Of a stretch of 23,049 nucleotides of DNA, positions 20,566 through 23,049 are shown piece by piece. The notes beneath the pieces were generated by a model. That model saw only the letters and a program-made list of their open reading frames with translations, was not told the DNA's origin and ran no database searches. Where the stretch lies: assembly GCA_028565635.1 (NCBI GenBank), contig JAOXYB010081610.1, forward strand, positions 1 to 23,049. Direction: 5' to 3'. Each line of letters opens with the position of its first letter. Position 1 is the stretch's first letter. Source of the stretch: Phoronis ovalis (Eukaryota > Phoronida > Phoronidae). Made by a program: the position numbers and the translations under genes.

Positions 20566-22325
20566 CGAAAGGGTCATAAGTTAAGAGTTAACCAGAACGT
20601 GTAAACTTTATATTCCTCTTACAGTCGTTAGAGAGAATGATTTTTAAAGGTTACTTTCTTCATTTTAAACTTTACACTGATGTGCTAGTATGTACTGTAA
20701 CTATCCCTGGAGATTTATAAATTCTGCGCAGGGTGCTACCGGTACTGTTAACTAATTTTAAAGATTTTTCTCTATTGATGCCAGTGGCATATCATTCATT
20801 GCTAAGTGAACTATTTTAGCAATTTAGTTCTCTCTTCACCCATACAGTTAGTTGCGTAAGGACAGCAGCGTGATCTTCAGGGGAAATTAAAGATGTTCAT
20901 GTTTGGATTCCCCACACGAATCTGCGATATTTGCTTCTTTCCATACGGAGTAGCAGAGGTTTCATTGCTAAACCCACTTCTTATCATAGATTCCTTTGTA
21001 GAAACATATGTCACCAACAAAAGAAGCATCGATTGAATGATCTCATTCATTAATCCACTATTACGATAATTTTAAACAAACAATATCTTTATTCGTAATT
21101 TCAGCAATAAAATTACCGCATTGTATTAACTGGCATGGGTTTGGGCTTTTGAAGATTTTTTTCTTTTGGCTCGGTTTTTACTTCAGAAATGTGATAATGC
21201 AAACATGCATATTGTTGTACAAAAAATAGACATGCATTATTCAATTTTAAAACCTTTAATTAGTGTTAACGTGGTTTCGGATCAAAGAAAATAAAAGACG
21301 GTCTTGTGATAGTGACCTCTGGTGGATTTGGGGGATTTTACAGAAATGAAAAGTAATATATAATTGTGCTTTATATGTTTTTAAAGATTTTTTGTTAGAA
21401 TCATTGTATATGGGTATGACTAACTAGAATATTTCTAAATAGAGTAAGTATCTCTTGTCACATCTATACAGCCTTTATTGACAGCATGAACATTTTGCTA
21501 TACAAGGAGTAGGCTAAACGAATGTTGTGCTATTTGAATACTCACTTTATTTGTATACTCATTTGAGGTTTCCGGTTTTATTACCATTTTCAATTAACTA
21601 ATATTATAGAAGTATACGCAATATAAAATATTAAAGTGGTGCATTGACAAATATTTTTATGCGTTTTTTTTCTTTTTCTTTTCTTTCTGTTGTAATTCTT
21701 GCATTCAAAATCACTGTATAGAAATTTATAATTGTCCAGAATCGTGTTAGCTAAACAGTTAACACTAGCATGTACCAATATTGCATCAACACTACAGTCA
21801 TTCCTCTTTTAAGGTACAGAAGGCACATAAAATGGCTACGCATACGTTTAAATATCAATAGTTCCAAACAATATGCCCCTGTAATGCAGTACTATTTAGT
21901 ATAGTTGTAGTGTTAAATAGTTAAAGCACTACATTATCACACTATATATTTTTTTAATAAAATTAACACTTCACCTTGCAAGTGCGACGAACCAGGCAAA
22001 TTGTAGACTTATTTTCGTCAATAAAAATTTGCATACGTGCCCGCACGAGGTGTTTAGTTCAGTGATCCTTTCATTCCACATACGCCAAAAGCTAGAGGCG
22101 ACGGATGTTGGAATATAATTACTTATCACTTAATACAGTCGCATAAAGGGATGTGATTTCACATTTTGGCATGGTTTTAAATAAACAACGCTTGAATTTA
22201 AATAACACAATTAAAAAAATAAATGCATCTATCAGATCTTTAATTTCTACTAACCGCTGTTTCGTGATTTTTTTTATATATTATTGTTAAAAATGTGCTT
22301 TTCAATGTAACAGACAGCCAATGCA
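20566..22325. other. 3' flank of the NOTUM/PAE-like gene and intergenic DNA
   Basis: No coding sequence recognised. Candidate polyadenylation signals are ATTAAA at 20886-20891, AATAAA at 21106-21111 and AATAAA at 21290-21295. A pyrimidine-only tract runs roughly 21664-21688. Otherwise AT-rich and featureless. Confidence 0.5.
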
Positions 22326-22541
22326 ATGCAAGCAACAGTGGTGCACTCTGTAGATCTATTTCTATACAGTCTATACAATCCCCTGAAACATGAGACCTTT
22401 TACAGGTATCAATGGTATTGCTTGGTGGCGAACTACTATGCGCAGCAATCAGATAATTTTGTTATATATGCAAGGGGTGATGCTGGTAACTTTTCTCCAA
22501 AAATTGCTTGTACCTGGAACCTTTTACGAGTAGGGGCGTAA
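22326..22541 (+). other. Unrecognised 71-residue open frame
   Basis: The stretch is locally less AT-rich than its flanks. An acceptor-like TTCAATGTAACAG ends at 22313. The C-terminal half (SDNFVIYARGDAGNFSPK, then CTWNLLRVGA) has protein-like composition. No family was recognised. It could be an exon, a fragment of a repeated element, or chance. Confidence 0.2.
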
Positions 22542-22940
22542 TCTGAATAGTTCTCAGATCCAGTACGAAATACTACGAAATAGTCCTTTGCTAGCTATAA
22601 TTAAGTCGTCGTAATTTAGTTCTGACAGCTAGCCAGAAGCGTCAAAAAACATCAACGTCGACTTATTGCAAATGCATTTTGAAAAAACGAAAATTGATAT
22701 AACTATTTTCTTTTGCCGACCATTTTTTTTTGTTTGTCAATTTTTTTTGGAACCCGTTTTTTTTTTCTTGATAAGTGCGAACAGCGAACATTGCCAATTT
22801 TTAAGTGCGAGCATTGCACGCTGCATTTATTTTGGTTTACTCAGTTGAAAAGAAAGATTCCCTTGATTTTGTTAAACATCTTCGACAAGAGATCAAAAGC
22901 ATTCAGGGAGAATGTGCACTCCCAAAAAGTAGCGAGAAGC
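22542..22940. other. Non-coding DNA with poly-T tracts
   Basis: Three T-rich runs lie between 22720 and 22775. AAGTGCGA occurs twice shortly after (about 22774 and 22804). The open frame that crosses these T tracts is low-complexity and not credible as protein. Confidence 0.5.
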
Positions 22941-23048
22941 ATGCCGCTTAAAAGCAAACTATCCGATTATAATAAACAAGTTATAAATAATATTTTGAAA
23001 CTTCATGAGGAGGAAAAAAATAGTCACAAACATATTTACACTTCGTAA
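22941..23048 (+). CDS. Possible first exon of an unrecognised gene at the right edge
   Basis: ATG 22941 opens a 35-residue frame, MPLKSKLSDYNKQVINNILK then LHEEEKNSHKH, with the charged helical look of the N-terminal helix-turn-helix segment of some animal mobile-element or domesticated-transposase proteins. It meets a TAA at 23046-23048, which overlaps a possible donor (GTAAA at 23045), so it may be an exon cut by the window edge. Weak support. Confidence 0.2.
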   Translation: MPLKSKLSDYNKQVINNILKLHEEEKNSHKHIYTS

Positions 23049-23049
23049 A

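Overview
This is AT-rich eukaryotic genomic DNA from an animal, most likely an invertebrate. The evidence is a spliced gene with at least 20 coding exons, GT-AG introns of about 130 to 1000 bp, an animal-type class I myosin most like the MYO1D / Drosophila Myo31DF group, and a secreted protein of the NOTUM / pectin-acetylesterase family. I cannot name the species or phylum from sequence alone. No bacterial-type operon, CRISPR array, tRNA or rRNA gene was seen.

Layout. Positions 1-3354 show no exon I can recognise and are best read as the end of a long intron of the myosin gene; a 300-bp MITE-like element lies inside it (1888-2187, flanked by TTAA). Positions 3355-14532 hold 20 consecutive plus-strand exons of a MYO1D-like myosin, from the P-loop to the stop codon. 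They encode 902 residues; the first roughly 100 residues must lie upstream of the window. Introns carry a perfect 4 x 32-bp tandem repeat (4437-4564), a Helitron-like candidate (5116-5384), a 16-bp palindrome (9052-9067) and a GA/G microsatellite (13857-13884). Positions 14533 to about 15850 look like a long 3' UTR, followed by intergenic DNA.

Positions 18541-18937 hold a 99-bp minisatellite with an A-B-A-B higher-order arrangement. It ends about 100 bp before a second plus-strand gene (19041-20565): a two-exon, signal-peptide-bearing NOTUM/PAE-like protein. The usual catalytic serine position is not serine, and the oxyanion loop is altered, so it looks like a pseudoenzyme. Its second exon also carries a one-base frame break, or alternatively an unusually short 61-bp intron. 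Positions 20566-23049 are mostly non-coding AT-rich DNA with two weak, unrecognised ORFs near the right edge.

The two genes share a strand, but nothing indicates a shared function. The myosin is a cytoplasmic actin motor whose relatives set left-right asymmetry; the second gene encodes a predicted secreted alpha/beta-hydrolase-fold protein.
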